This document shows, piece after piece, positions 22,841 through 34,126 of a stretch of DNA of 64,000 nt; positions within the stretch are counted from its first letter, which is position 1, and each line of letters begins with the position of its first letter. The notes beneath the pieces were generated by a model. It was given only the letters and a program-made list of their open reading frames with translations. It searched no databases and had not been told where the DNA came from. The position numbers were made by a program, and so were the translations under genes. Source of the DNA: Ailurus styani (taxonomy: Eukaryota; Chordata; Mammalia; Carnivora; Ailuridae); NCBI GenBank assembly GCA_002007465.1, contig LNAC01000346.1:1572322-1636321 (forward strand). The letters are read 5' to 3'.

Positions 22841-24589
22841 CTAATCTGGATTAATTTAGTAATTATACACATTCAAATGCATCCTAGCTTGACTTGCCAG
22901 CAATGACTACCAAGAATGATTGCTCTTTCCTTTTTTACCTTATTCATATTAGAAAAAGGTGGCTAACTATACTGCCATACTTCAGAAATATTTCTACAAC
23001 ACCAAGATTTAAAACTTGTCACATAATTGAGTGGAAGTTTACTACAGCACATTTTGATTATACATATTTAGACATTGCCTTTTAAAGAACACTGAAGGAA
23101 TCTGAAAAAAAAAATAAAGCAAATGCTAAAAATCCTTTAGGCAGGAAGTATCAGAAGAGTGAAAGCTGGTTTTCATTGTTCAAATAATCATTCTACAATA
23201 CTTTAACATTTCACAGTGGCATGTTACATATGTCGTTTTATTTATGTGATGGAAAAGTACAGGCAGTACAACCTACTTAGTAAATCCAGATTTTCGTAGA
23301 GCAATAATCAAGAACGAAACCTCTATTACAATATATATTTTGATCCAATCATAAATTAGTAAAGTCTTTCTAATAAGATTTTTAGGAAACTCATCTGTTT
23401 CCTCGTGTCTTTATTTTACCAGTAACATGTTTATTAAAAAATTGATTGTTTGTCAATATCTTTGATTACCTACAAATATGAGTTTTTCTCTTTTTTGTCT
23501 TTTTCATTTTCTTCTGCAGTCTTTCCTCATAATTCCATTTCTTATAATTTTAAGCACTTTAAACATTGACCGAATATTGAGTATACATTAAATATTTTAG
23601 CATCAATGTCCATATAAATTTTGTCTTGTATTTTGTTGTTCCTTAGGAAATGAAAGTAACTTTTTCCAACAAATTGTTTCTTTAAATTTAGAAATCACTA
23701 TGCATACTTTCATATATCCTACTTTCCCTCATTAATAAATCCTGGTAATAACAATTATTAACTAAATTATTATTTTTAATTATTATTGTTATTAAATTAT
23801 TAACTATATTAAAAAACTATCACTGTGTTGTCAAAGTTCAGTATTTAATGGGTACTATGTAAATACAGCATTGTTGTAAGTTTCCCTTATTCTCTTTCCT
23901 CACTCAGTTCCCTGCACACACACATAATATAGCAAAGTGGAGTTAGAAATGCATATCTTTACATACTTATACTGACAAATAGTTCTCTAGTTAACAATTT
24001 TTACTGAGTATCTACTATATTCAAGTCTACTATGTGCAGTGGGGTAAATATAATTTGAACATTATTAATGTTATTCTTAAAAGACAAATTGCACTTAAAT
24101 TATTGGTAGGTTTAAAAAATTGTCCTTTAGTTAATTGTTTTTCTGAATTCGTAAGTATATTAGGTGATATTTTAAAATGTCCTTTCTTTTTCACTTAGTG
24201 GTACTGATTATTAATGATGTTGACAGTATTACCTTTTTATTTTTAGTTAGTAAATCCCATGTATAATTATATGTTGTATTCAAGGCTCTGTTTTCGGCTT
24301 AATGAGTTGTTTCAAAGGGTCCAAAGAAGCTAATAAGAAATCACAGACGAACACACAATTCATCAGTAGTGAAGATAAAGAGATGATTAAAATATTACAA
24401 AGAATATATATAGCCAGTTACAAGTGCCAATAAGATTGCTCTTCATAGGAATACTTTTAAAAAGTAGTAAATGAGAATATTACATTGGTAAAGATGAACA
24501 GATTTGTAAAATAAAAATGCTGCTAACAAAAGCATATTCTGTTACTGGCAAATGTTATAAAATAATGTTGGAGATTATGTTGCTTGCTT
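22841..24589. other. Unique AT-rich non-coding DNA
   Basis: No recognisable element. Local ATTATT-rich low complexity lies at 23,750-23,820. The frame at 22,894-23,085 has no recognisable domain. Confidence 0.45.
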
Positions 24590-25089
24590 GTCAGGACACT
24601 ATGCATGAACTGAGTTTTAAGCACTGGAAGGCAAGAGCTAAGAAGGAGAAAGAAGGTCCTGAATGCCCTAATAAGAGGTTTATTTTATTTTGAGGAACAA
24701 ATAGAAGCCACTTACAATTCCTTAGAATGGGAAGCATGAAACAGCATAATCTTTGACAAGATATTTCCCCTGAGAGCATAACAAGAGTTTAGAAGTAAGA
24801 TTATTATAGTTAAGAATTTTTTCCCAGTAAGTTGGTTAGAGGTAGTGATGGCTTGAGCTGAGGCTCTAATCAAAACAACAGAGCAAAGGAAAATTCCAAG
24901 AAAGAGTATGATGAACAGGACTTAGTAATTACTCAAACACAGAGAACAGAGAATACACATACAAAGGAGACTTGAAAAAAAAAAAGACTTCTGTGACAAA
25001 ACAACTATCTGTCTAACCACAGTGTTTATGAAAGGCCACATTGCAGAGTTCGCTATACAAACAAGAAATATAATTCTCCATGTACAAAA
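24590..25089. other. Non-coding DNA, possibly an old repeat remnant
   Basis: The stretch 'gaggtagtgatggcttgagc' at 24,840-24,860 faintly recalls the same unnamed ancient repeat as at 19,850. The rest has no match I can name. Confidence 0.25.
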
Positions 25090-25560
25090 GAGATTCAACT
25101 TCTAAACAATATCACCTACTTTTCTGCATGATGTTAGTGAAGCCGATAGCAAAATATTTTTCCTGAACGGTTTTTGCTGCTCTGTTACTTTGTGCCAACA
25201 AGAGTCAATGGACTGAATGGCTCTCCATACCCAGAGAAAGATTACTGATGAATAAGTGTCAGCTTGGGGAGACATAACAAGTGATGTTTTGAAGGGGTCA
25301 CCTTTGGTTCCAGGGATGCTTAAGTGTTTTTTCAATGACCTGGAAAATGGAATCTAGAATAGGCTCATCAAATTTGTAGATGAGTTCAATCTTCTGAAGA
25401 GAATAAAGACAGGGTTACTCATGGAAGATAGATTCAGTATTCAAAATGAACTTGGTAAATTAGAAAAGCAGTGAGAAGTGAACTGAACAGAGTTCAGGTG
25501 GGTCACATTCAATGTAGTACAACAGAAGATGGAGACCCAACCTCAAATGATGCACAATAC
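25090..25560 (+). repeat. L3/CR1-like LINE relic with reverse-transcriptase motif
   Basis: One reading frame around 25,330-25,385 gives FFNDLENG, one stop, then RLIKFVDE. CR1-family reverse transcriptases read roughly F-I-N-D-L ... K-F-A-D-D here, so the catalytic aspartate pair survives as D-E. Downstream 'MEDRFSIQNELGKLEKQ' matches the conserved stretch after the active site (EDR-x-x-I-Q-x-D-L-x-x-L-E-x-W). Stops interrupt the frame, so the relic is inactive. The outer borders are uncertain. Confidence 0.6.
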
Positions 25561-25913
25561 TATACCTATAATAATGGGAGGAAAGGTGATTTGGAATAGT
25601 ATTGGAAATACTCTCTACAGCAGTGCCATGCCAAGGAAGAGTGCGGAGCGATACTTATATGCCAGCAGGACACAGGAGAACTAAACTCACCACATTCTAG
25701 GATTTTCTGTGACTTTAATCGAGGGGCCCCAAAATACACAAAATTATTTTTTATTACTTCAGTAATAGTTAGAGATTTACTAGATAGAATTCTCTGTGTT
25801 GCTTTAAATTTGCATAACAAATGGAAATAATGGGAAATAAGTCTAACTCAAATAATTAAAATCAAGCAATTTAGAAGAAAAAACAACTACACTCATAAAA
25901 AAGACCGTGTTTA
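25561..25913. other. Non-coding DNA, possibly the tail of the CR1-like relic
   Basis: No landmark is clear. It may be the 3' continuation of the preceding LINE, but nothing here proves it. Confidence 0.3.
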
Positions 25914-26118
25914 GGGGCACGTGGGTGGTTCAGTCTATTGAATGTCTGACTCTTGATTTCAGCTCAAGTCATGATCTCAGGGTCCTGGGATGAGGCCTGC
26001 AGGGGTTCCCTGGCCAGCGGAAAGGGAAAGTCTGCTTGTCTCTCTCTCCCTCTGCCCTTCCCCCAGCTTGTACGGACACATGTGCACTCTCTCTCTCAAA
26101 TAAACACATCTTTAAAAA
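25914..26118 (+). repeat. CAN-SINE, old and diverged
   Basis: The head aggggcacgtgggtggttca, then 'gtcatgatctcagggtcctg', a CT-rich tract and 'caaataaacacatctttaaa' mark a CAN-SINE. It has many substitutions, a shortened tail and no clear target duplication, so it is among the older copies here. Confidence 0.9.
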
Positions 26119-26311
26119 GGGAGATTTTGTTTATTTTTTAATACGAAAAAAGTTTTTAATTATGTTATTTCCAATACTGAATCATTCAACATTCATTGAA
26201 GAAATAATAGATAAGTACCAACAACACATGGGGTACTGTGTCAGGTATCTGGAATAAAGTGGTGTCTAAAAGAGAATCACTGAATGACCTTAAGAAGCTT
26301 GTAACATAAGG

Positions 26312-26543
26312 CAGGGGTCAGCAAACTTTCTATAAAGGTCCAGATACTAAATTAGTGTAGGCTTTAAATATCCTATGGTCTTAAATATCCTATGGCCTCT
26401 GTTGCAATGACTTAACTCTGCCATTGTGGCACAAAAGCAGCCATAGATAACACATAAACAAACAGGTGTAGCTATGCTCCCATAAAGATTTATTTATAAA
26501 ACAAGCAGCAGGATGAACCATGGACCATAGTTTGCCAACATGT
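26312..26543. mobile_element. hAT-type (Charlie superfamily) non-autonomous DNA transposon
   Basis: It starts caggggtcagcaaactttct and ends near catagtttgccaacatgt, remnants of the terminal inverted repeats caggggtcagcaaact / agtttgccgacccctg. Internal landmarks are 'ttgcaatgacttaactctgc', 'aaagcagccatagataacac' and 'aagatttatttataaaacaa'. A 16-17 base segment around ttaaatatcctatgg is duplicated at about 26,365-26,397. The element is too short to encode a transposase. Confidence 0.8.
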
Positions 26544-26644
26544 ATGCTAATGGATGAGGTAGATGTTAAACAAGTAAAAATATGATATAAATACAAATAA
26601 GATGTCAAGCAACACAACACCCAGAAGCAAGAAGACTGAATTCA

Positions 26645-26749
26645 CTCCTTCCTTCCTTCCTCCCTTCCTTCCTTCCTTCCTTCCTTCCTCCCTCCCTCCC
26701 TTCTTTCCTTCCTTCCTTCCTTCCTTCCTTCTTTCCTTTCTTTATTTTT
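26645..26749. repeat. (TTCC)n microsatellite, tail of the minus-strand L1
   Basis: Imperfect TTCC and CTCC repeats end in TTTC. It sits where the A-rich tail of the minus-strand L1 should be, so it probably grew from that tail (GGAA on the L1 strand). Confidence 0.95.
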
Positions 26750-26754
26750 TGTTT

Positions 26755-26879
26755 TAAGTTTTAATTTAAATTCCAGTTAGTTAACATATACTGTAGTATT
26801 GATTTCAGGAGTANATTTTTTAAGTTTTAATTTAAATTCCAGTTAGTTAACATATACTGTAGTATTGATTTCAGGAGTA
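26755..26879. repeat. Duplicated 59-base segment around a single N
   Basis: The 59 bases at 26,755-26,813 and 26,821-26,879 are identical. They are separated by the N at 26,814 and a short attttt run. An ordinary L1 3' UTR has this stretch once. As at 20,464, it looks like a false duplication at a contig join. Confidence 0.9.
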
Positions 26880-27139
26880 GAATTTAGTGATTCCTCACTT
26901 ACAGATAACACCCTGTGCTCATCACAAGTGCCCTCCTTATTACCCATCCCCCACCCACATCCCTTCCAACAACCCTTAGTTTGTTCTCTATATTTAAGAG
27001 TGTCTTATGTTTTGGTTCCCTTCCTCTCTTCTCTTTTTTTCCTCCTTTCCCCAAGAAGACTAGATTTAGAATTGGTTGTATGGGAAAGTTTCATGGAGAA
27101 AGTGAAATTTCAGATGAGATCTGAAGAATGACTCATGGT

Positions 27140-28000
27140 TGGCCTGTCCACACCTAGGAAAGAGTGACAGCAATGGCTCTGGAGTAGAAAAGTGTTTATG
27201 CAGGCGATGCCCTAGAAAAAGACCAGGCAGCAACACATACTGGGGGGACTTCTGAGTACTTGGCCTGTTCTAAGTGAGAGAAATGAGATGGTAAAGGAGA
27301 AAGAATGCACTGCCCTACAGGGTAATATATTCCATTGCAATGAGGCAGTTTAGTTTATATATGTAAAAGAATTCCAGAGACTGAGAAGTGCTATGAAGAA
27401 AACGAACCAAGTTGATGTGACAGAATGATATGGAGGGAAGAGTAGTCATGGACAGGGTCAGTGAATATGTGGCATTTGATCTGACTGCAAAGAAGGAGAC
27501 AGCTTTGAAAACACCAGAAGAACAGAGTCTACCTTAAGACAAAATAATGCCAAGTCTCAGAAGTAGAAATAAGGTTGACACAAGTAAGTGCCAGAAAGAT
27601 GGTTGAGGTGGCCAGAGCCTCTCATGAATGGTGGAGACACTAATTATGGTGAAGGAGGAAGAGAAGTGGGAGGAAGTGTCATGAGTTCTACTGTGGTTGT
27701 GTTCGGTTTAAGTCTCTCCTTAGGAATCTGAATCAAGATTTCCAAGATGGAGTTGGATACATAAATTCTTCCTTAGCTCTGAGCCACGGAAGAAGCTAGA
27801 ACTGGAAGAACAGATTTAAGAGGGAGTCATTAACATGTATAAAACCAGTGTTTTGGGGTGTAGTGGACAGGAGGAAATTAGAAAGGTAGATAGGCAAGAC
27901 GCAGGGTCTTGCAGCCCATGTTAAGCAGGCTGTGTTATTCCAAATGTAATGCAAACCCATCGCATGATCTTTAAGCAGGGGAGTGCCATCATTCAAATCA
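27140..28000 (+). repeat. Ancient interspersed repeat remnant, family not named
   Basis: Landmarks are 'gtggcatttgatctgactgc', 'cttgcagcccatgttaagca' and 'ctttaagcaggggagtgcca'. They recall the old dispersed repeat with 'gacatttgagcagagacc', 'ccttgtaggccatggtaag' and 'ttttgagcagaggagtgaca'. The Tigger that follows appears to have landed in it. Confidence 0.4.
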
Positions 28001-28019
28001 CAATCCAGCCTCATCACTT

Positions 28020-28641
28020 GTGGCTTCCTCATTATTTGTGGATTCCGTATTTGCAGATTTATCTGCTCACTGTAATGTATATGTAACTGCCAAGTCAATA
28101 TTGTGGTATATTCATGGTTGCAGACACACACAAAGCAGTAAAAATTTGAATCTCAGATGCTCATGTTCCCAGTTGAGGTTGAACAAGGGGACACTCTGTC
28201 TTCTTGTTTCAGCTCTCGTACTGTAAGTGTTGTTTTTTTGGTCTCTTCAGTGCCACATTTTTCACATTTTTGTCCATTTTGCTGTTGAGTTTGCTGTTTA
28301 AAATGGCCCCCAAGCATAATGCCAAAGTATTGTCTAGTGATCCTAAGCTCAAAAAGGCTGTGGTGTGCCTTTTGAGGAAAATACATATGTTAGTTAAGCT
28401 CTGTTCAGGAAGTTAGAGTGATGTTTGCTCTAAGCTCCATGTTAATGAATTAATAAAATATATAAGGTGTTTTTAACAGAAATGTACCTAAAACAAGATT
28501 ATGTATTGATCAGTTGACAATTTTGTGGCTGGAAGTTCACAGGCACCTAACCCTGTATTTCTCATAGGTTCAGTATTAATTCAGTATTCGCAGTGACTTT
28601 ATCAAACATAACTACCATGGATAATGAGAATTGATTATATG
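28020..28641 (+). mobile_element. Tigger-type (TcMar) DNA transposon, internally deleted
   Basis: The left end (cctcattatttgtggattcc) and right end (ccatggataatgagaattga) are eroded inverted repeats of the kind 'ctcgttattcgcggattc'. Between them are 'cagttgaggttgaacaaggg', 'cttgtttcagctctcgtact' and the start of a transposase frame at 28,303. It then jumps to 'gcacctaaccctgtatttct' and 'cagtattcgcagtgacttta', typical of the 3' end. Most of the transposase gene is absent. Confidence 0.8.
28303..28416 (+). pseudogene. N-terminal remnant of a Tigger transposase
   Basis: The frame opens MAPKHNAKVLSSDPK and runs 37 codons to a stop. Tigger transposases begin with a similar M-x-P-K-R stretch followed by the helix-turn-helix DNA-binding region that contacts the inverted repeats. 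The DDE catalytic domain, normally several hundred residues further on, is missing. This copy cannot transpose. Family assignment is from the start sequence plus the flanking ends. Confidence 0.7.
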
Positions 28642-28771
28642 TCTCAAAAAGACTTGCAGTGAATTACATCATGAAACAGTTTTGTTTATTATAAGGAAGC
28701 TTTTCCGATGGTTGTATAAAACATTGGCAGAGCTTCTTAGGGGAAAAAAAAGTAATTTCTTTTTCAAATGG

Positions 28772-28836
28772 AGTGTGTGTGTCTGTGTGTGTGTGTGTGT
28801 ATGTATGTGTATATGTATATGCATATATCTATGTAC
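28772..28836. repeat. GT-rich microsatellite
   Basis: (GT)n with one CT interruption runs from 28,772 to 28,800, then decays into tatgtatgtgtatatg. It lies inside a 139-codon frame (28,631-29,050) whose VCVCVC stretch is a translation of the repeat. Confidence 0.95.
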
Positions 28837-30008
28837 ATTTCAACTAGTAATTGAGAAACTTTTGCCTATCCATTATATACAGCAGTTGGTTTATTTTATT
28901 TGCCATTACAAAAAACATAAAGTGAAGTTTCAGTTGGCTTTTTCTACCATAGCCTTGAAATCAACAAGTACAGTTATGTGCATGTGTGAGACTAAAGGCA
29001 AGTGCTTAGCACAGTGGGTGACAAATAATCTTTGCTCCAGTAAGTGTTAGCCACTGCTGCTGCTGTTGCTGCTACTGTTCAAGTATCCTGTTTAGAAATG
29101 CCCTATTTCAACCCTGAGATGATACTCCCAAGGAAGAGAGACAGCAACACCAAGCAGATTAAGCAGGATATGTTCCCTAAAATTAACTGTGACCCAGGAC
29201 ATTCTCTGCCCATGCCTGTTGTTCCAGCCAGTGTCCCATTCTGTTGGTGGCCCTTGATTAGTATAATAAATTATATGTTCATGCTACCAACACATATTTT
29301 GTAAATAAAAATATAAAATATGGATTGAGTTAAACTTACTTAAAACTAAGTGAAGCAGCTGCCATTCCATTTTAGAATCAGAGTTAGACAAAGGTGTGAA
29401 GGACTGGGCAGTGTTCTAGGCTAGTGTATCCTAAGGAACTAGGTAGGTGGTAACTGACATTAGGGTCAAAGAGAGAGACGTTGGAGCTAAAAGTTGGGGA
29501 GTGCTAGAAGTTGTTAGAACTGTCACTAGGGAGTATTGGGAGAGACGGAGCAGGGGGCCTGTGTTTATGATAGTACCATGAAGGAAAGGAAGAGAAAGGC
29601 TGCACCAAGTCAGCATTAGAGGAAGTTAGCAAATTACAGTGGGTGAAAAGCAATTTAAAAAAATGTGAAAAGAACGCAGCCATACTGATAGAATGGAAAT
29701 GGAAGGGATTAAAGAAATGTAAGCACAGAATGTTGATTTCATTCTTTCTCCATTTCTTTAATTCTCCTTATTTTTTGCTTTTTATTTCTCTTCATCTCCT
29801 GCTCTACCCCCTGCTTTTCCTTCATGATATCCATTATTTTAGGAATGAAACCTTTAAAACTTGAGCTCACAAGTGTTTATTTCCATCTCCTTTCTTCCTC
29901 TCTCCCACCCTCTGCTGCCCCACTTGCTTTTGTTTCAGTGGGCTAAAATAAAATATTTTTATGTTTCTTTTTCTCTTCTTCTAAATTTTAAGTTAGTTGT
30001 TTGTTTTG
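28837..30008. other. Unique non-coding DNA
   Basis: A short CTG-type run (ctgctgctgctgttgctgct) lies at 29,055-29,074. No repeat element or exon is recognised. T- and C-rich stretches at 29,740-29,940 open chance frames. Confidence 0.45.
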
Positions 30009-30022
30009 AAAGAAAGGAAGGA

Positions 30023-30098
<76 letters not shown>

Positions 30099-30155
30099 AA
30101 ATAGAAGGGAGGAAGGAAGGAAGGAAGGAAGAATAGAAGGGAGGAAGGGAGGAAG
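30009..30155. repeat. (GAAA)n to (GGAA)n microsatellite
   Basis: Near-perfect GAAA repeats run to about 30,100, then GGAA/GGGA variants to 30,155. The frames here (29,861-30,136 + and 29,988-30,170 -) are artefacts of the repeat. Confidence 0.97.
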
Positions 30156-30219
30156 AGAATTCTGCACCAAGTGGAAAACAGTCTATGCGCGGTCTAGCTG
30201 TTCCACTCTCCCCTAATCT

Positions 30220-30410
30220 GCTGCCACAAAGCCTTTTTTCAGTTCCTCCCTAGACCTAGATTCTGTTGGCTTCAGAAGTTGTCTATTCCCAATGCCCCCG
30301 TCTTCGAACACCTTCCCCTAGAGTTTGTGACTCCTAGTCATTATTTATTTCTTTGCTTAAATATCACTTCTTCAGGCAGATCTTCCCTCACTAGACCAAG
30401 ATCAGGAAAT
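30220..30410 (+). repeat. L2 LINE 3' fragment, probable
   Basis: The order 'atttctttgcttaaatatca', 'cttcttcaggcagatcttcc', 'ctcactagacc' matches the L2 landmark 'tttgctcaaatgtcacctcc ... gaggccttccctgacc'. It is diverged and non-coding. Confidence 0.5.
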
Positions 30411-30720
30411 ATTTATGGATTACTTACTATGCTATGTACTTTGTCTTAGACAATGGGACTGTAACAGTGAGCAAAATGGACAAAAACCTCTGCCCTCATG
30501 GAGTTTACAACAAAGTGGGAAGACAGAGAGTAAATAAGTAAATTCATGTTATTTTAGAGGATCAGAGTTGTAGGGAAAAATCAGAAAGGGAAGGAGGATA
30601 AGAAGGACAAGTGGGTTTGGGTTTGGGAGGTTGCAAATTTAAAAATGTTATTTAGGGAAGACCTGTGGAAGAGATAGTATCTGAGAGAAGAGCTAATGAA
30701 TGTGAAAGAATGAGCCATGT
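30411..30720 (+). repeat. Ancient interspersed repeat remnant, family not named
   Basis: Landmarks 'tggattacttactatgctat', 'gtgagcaaaatggacaaaaa', 'ctctgccctcatggagttta', 'agggaagacctgtggaagag' and 'aatgagccatgtgaagat' are in the order of the old dispersed repeat also seen at 2,935, 19,850 and 27,140. It is the best-preserved of the four. Confidence 0.5.
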
Positions 30721-31353
30721 GAAGATGAAGATATATATATATATATATTTGAGATATATATATATCAAATCAAGAGAGAATGGGTCTTTCCTCTTACTTC
30801 AAGAATGATGGAACAAGTTTCAGAAAACAATTGTGGGTTTTGTTTATGGCAGTACATGGATCTCCAGGGATTTGAACCTTTGCAGTATATCTTAGACTCA
30901 ATGAAGGTAGGATAGAATCACATTTCCAGGAGGTTACCTAATATTATAAAAGGCTCTTGCTAAATCTCAAGTGATCTGCAGTAACATTTTACTGCCCTGT
31001 TGCTATAGCATTCTACATGTAAGTATACACAAGCTGTTTGAAAGTCCTCAAAAGTGAACTTCAACTGACAATATATCATTGGTACATCTTTCCCATTAAA
31101 ATAAAAAATACATATTTTGTCAATGTACCTTCAAAATTCTAATCTGTATTTTTTCTATTTTAAAATGAAAAATTATTGTAAACTCGGCTAAATTAAGATT
31201 TTAAAGTCATTTAAAAATATAAAACCTTTCAATAATATATTTACCAGTCTAAAATAAATAAAACATCATTTAAGCAGTTTTTAAATGGAAAATGGGGAGG
31301 GGACATGATACGAGGAATTTTAGTCAATATACTCTTAGAATCTGGAAACTCAT
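30721..31353. other. Unique AT-rich DNA with a short TA palindrome
   Basis: Two (AT)n runs at about 30,731-30,748 and 30,753-30,764 are separated by tttgag and followed by caaat, making an imperfect hairpin. The rest is unique with no recognised element. Confidence 0.45.
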
Positions 31354-31370
31354 AAAAATGATGTAATCTG

Positions 31371-31568
31371 GGTTATTTTACTTTATTTTATTTATTCATT
31401 GGACAGAGAGAAAGAGAGCACAAGCAAGGAGAATGGCAGGCAGAGGCAGATGGAGAAGGAGACTCCCCACAGAACAGGGAGCCTGACACGGGGCTAGATT
31501 CCAGGAGCCTGCAATCATGACCTTAGCTGAAGGCAGACGCTTAACTGACTGAGTCACCCAGGTGCCCC
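31371..31568 (-). repeat. CAN-SINE, minus strand
   Basis: Tail at the left (tttattttatttattcattg), head at the right (gactgagtcacccaggtgcc). Flanks aaaaatgatgtaatctg (31,354-31,370) and caaaattatgtaatctg (31,569-31,585) are a diverged target duplication. It is of moderate age. Confidence 0.93.
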
Positions 31569-31585
31569 CAAAATTATGTAATCTG

Positions 31586-33893
31586 ATTAGAATGTTCATG
31601 TGTTTCTATATCTGATACATGCCTTATAAGGAGAAAATTAACAGAAATGGGTGAAAATGCTTCCTAATAATATTAAAAGATCACTTATTCAGAATCTTGA
31701 AAATACCACCACAAATACCAAATGACCTCAAATGAAGAAGTTAGCTTGTGTGATACAATCTGCCTTGTGAGCAATCAAATAGCGGTTTTATTGTGCCCGT
31801 CCTCTTACTTAGAACATATTAGTTAGTGGTCAAACACAAGTTTCAGGGGGATAATATGCGGTGTTGAAGGATTGCTTTTAATTTCTTCTTTCTGTTTCCT
31901 GCTTAAGAACATATTTGACATAGTAAATAAGGCCCAGATAAATTTCTCTCTAGCAAACTTCATTCCTTACAGCACACTAAATCTCTATAGCATACTAGCT
32001 AATTAATTCTGACAATTTAATCATCAATTGTACTAGCAATTAAACTAATCCAGATGTTTTTCATTATATGACAATACATACAGATAGCTAATTGTTTCTT
32101 AATATTATATTTTTCTGTGAACAGACTTCTGGGTGTATTTTTTAATGTTTATCAGGTGGTCATTTTAGAATTTAGAATTTTAGAATTTATCAATTTTCCT
32201 ATAAAAAATAGAACCAATGAAGTATTAATTCACTACAATCATATTGTTCAGGGAAATTCCATAAGACATAGTTGTAGCCTTAAAGAACTTTTCCCTGTTG
32301 CCTATAAAGTTTCCCCCAATTACATATTGCCTCAGTGCCGTGGGCACACTAGCATTCTTATAGCTTCTGATATCTGGGATTTGGTATCTGCTTCTGTCAC
32401 AGTTCTATTTATTTCTTCCCTATGTCTTTCCACTTAGGAAGAAAATCTGTTTTATGAAAAATACTTGTCTACCACTGGGAGTCCCAGAGAAAGAGTCAAG
32501 AGATTGAGATGGCCTGTAGCATACTGTTTATGGCAGTATCCAACAAGTAAAATTTTGTATGTCTACATATGGTGCAAGTCTAGTTTTAATTCAACCCTCG
32601 GGACATCAATCCAATAATGCTGCCAAAATATACTCTGTGAAGTTCAGTGATAACAGAGTCTGAGGATAGAACACTTTCAATATTTTGAACTGATAGGTGG
32701 CTTAATTTTTCTCCATGTTTTACACATACGCCAATTTAAATATATGTTATAGTGTTTGTCACTTTATTTGATGATTAAGCTTAAAATTTCATGTGATAGT
32801 AAATGTCTGTTTACCTTTTAGTGATAATGTTAAATTATGTCTTTACCATGTTGGGGTATTTTCTTTTGTTTATAGTGTATCAAATACACATGACATCTGT
32901 TCTGTTAGGTGTTTGAACTTTTTCAAACACAGGTAAACTTTTTTTCTTTTTGTAAGTTGAATGGTTTCTATACACAGTGAAATATAAAATGTCAAACATA
33001 TTGTAATCTTCCATCAGAACTGATGCTTTCCCTGGATCTGTTTCAGGGATTTTTGGCCCAAGCATAGAGAGGTGTCCACTGATTTTACAAGCCAGGCCTT
33101 GACATATGTTTTTTTTTTAGAACTGTAGAATGGAATAAGGAAAGTTGTTCATATTTACGTCAAAGCAACGCTCAAGGGAAGAGCAAGTGTGTTCACTAAA
33201 TCTGTATTACACCTGATGCTCTAGGGTCGATATCAAGGTTTTATTTTGTGTTGTTCTTAATCAGGGTGTTGATTATTACTACCAGTAAATCATGTATTTG
33301 TCTTTATCTTTTTATTTGAATAACTGTGAACATGGGAGCAACCTAGGTCAATGTAACTCCCATTAAAAGGCAAATGATGTACACACTTTTTTCGTTTTGT
33401 TTTATTCATTTCATTGCTGTGCAATCAGAAGGAACTGACAGAAAGCTATAGGCAACTTTTTATAGAAAGCTACTATAGACTGATTTTTATCTATAATAGA
33501 TAGATAATGTCTTTAGTTTATCTCTAAGCTTGAAACAGGTAAATAGTCATTTTAGGAAATAATATTTCCCAAATTTGTCACTTATTATGAAAAGCCTAAA
33601 GAAACTAGATACAAAGATTTTTCTCATATTCATAACACAAATAACTTCTCAACCCAAATCTAATAGAAACAAATACTTTTAGTTCAAATATATTGGATGT
33701 AATTTCATCAGAAGCATACCAGAAGTTATTCACACAAGTATTCATATAGATCAAATAATATGGAATTTAAACAAGCTATATCTGTAGACTGAATAACATC
33801 AAATTCAATATTCTTTGCCTCCCTCACAGTTACAGCCTAAAATATGTTATCTAGGCAGTCCCTATTAATGTCACCAATTTATTTCTACTAATC
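31586..33893. other. Unique non-coding DNA
   Basis: About 2.3 kb without a recognisable repeat or exon. The 106-codon frame at 32,117-32,437 has no recognisable domain and lacks splice or promoter context. Confidence 0.45.
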
Positions 33894-33908
33894 AGAAGTT
33901 CTGTGTGT

Positions 33909-34113
33909 GGGACACCTGGGTGGCTCAGTGGGTTAAGCCTCTGCCTTCTGCTCAGGTCATGATCCCAGGGTCCTGGGATCGAGTGCCGCATCGGGCTCTT
34001 TGCTCAGCAGGGAACCTGCCTCTCCCTCTGCCTGCCACTCTGCCCGCTTGTGTTCTCTCTCTCTCTCTCTCTGACAAATAAATAAATAAATAAAATCTTT
34101 AAAAAAATTTTAA
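33909..34113 (+). repeat. CAN-SINE, plus strand
   Basis: The head gacacctgggtggctcagtg is followed by ggttaagcctctgccttctg, with a (CT)n expansion at about 34,056-34,071 and (AATA)n-AAATCTTT. The 13-base duplication agaagttctgtgt lies at 33,894-33,906 and 34,114-34,126. Confidence 0.95.
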
Positions 34114-34126
34114 AGAAGTTCTGTGT

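Larger units (their letters stand above)
26638..27051 (-). mobile_element. LINE-1 3' end, minus strand, with (GGAA)n tail
   Basis: Read on the minus strand this is the carnivore L1 3' UTR. Plus-strand landmarks are 'aaattccagttagttaacat', 'tttagtgattcctcacttac', 'tgctcatcacaagtgccctc' and 'tagtttgttctctatattta'. The poly(A) end has become the TTCC microsatellite at 26,645-26,745. The 10-base sequence caagaagact at 26,628-26,637 and 27,052-27,061 is a likely target duplication. A 59-base stretch is present twice around the N at 26,814. Confidence 0.85.

Noticed and set aside
28631..29050. 139-codon plus-strand frame
   Set aside because: It passes through a GT microsatellite that is translated as alternating V and C. 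Flanking parts have no recognisable domain.
29861..30136. Lys/Glu-rich frame of 91 codons
   Set aside because: The KERKKERK stretch is only the translation of the GAAA microsatellite.
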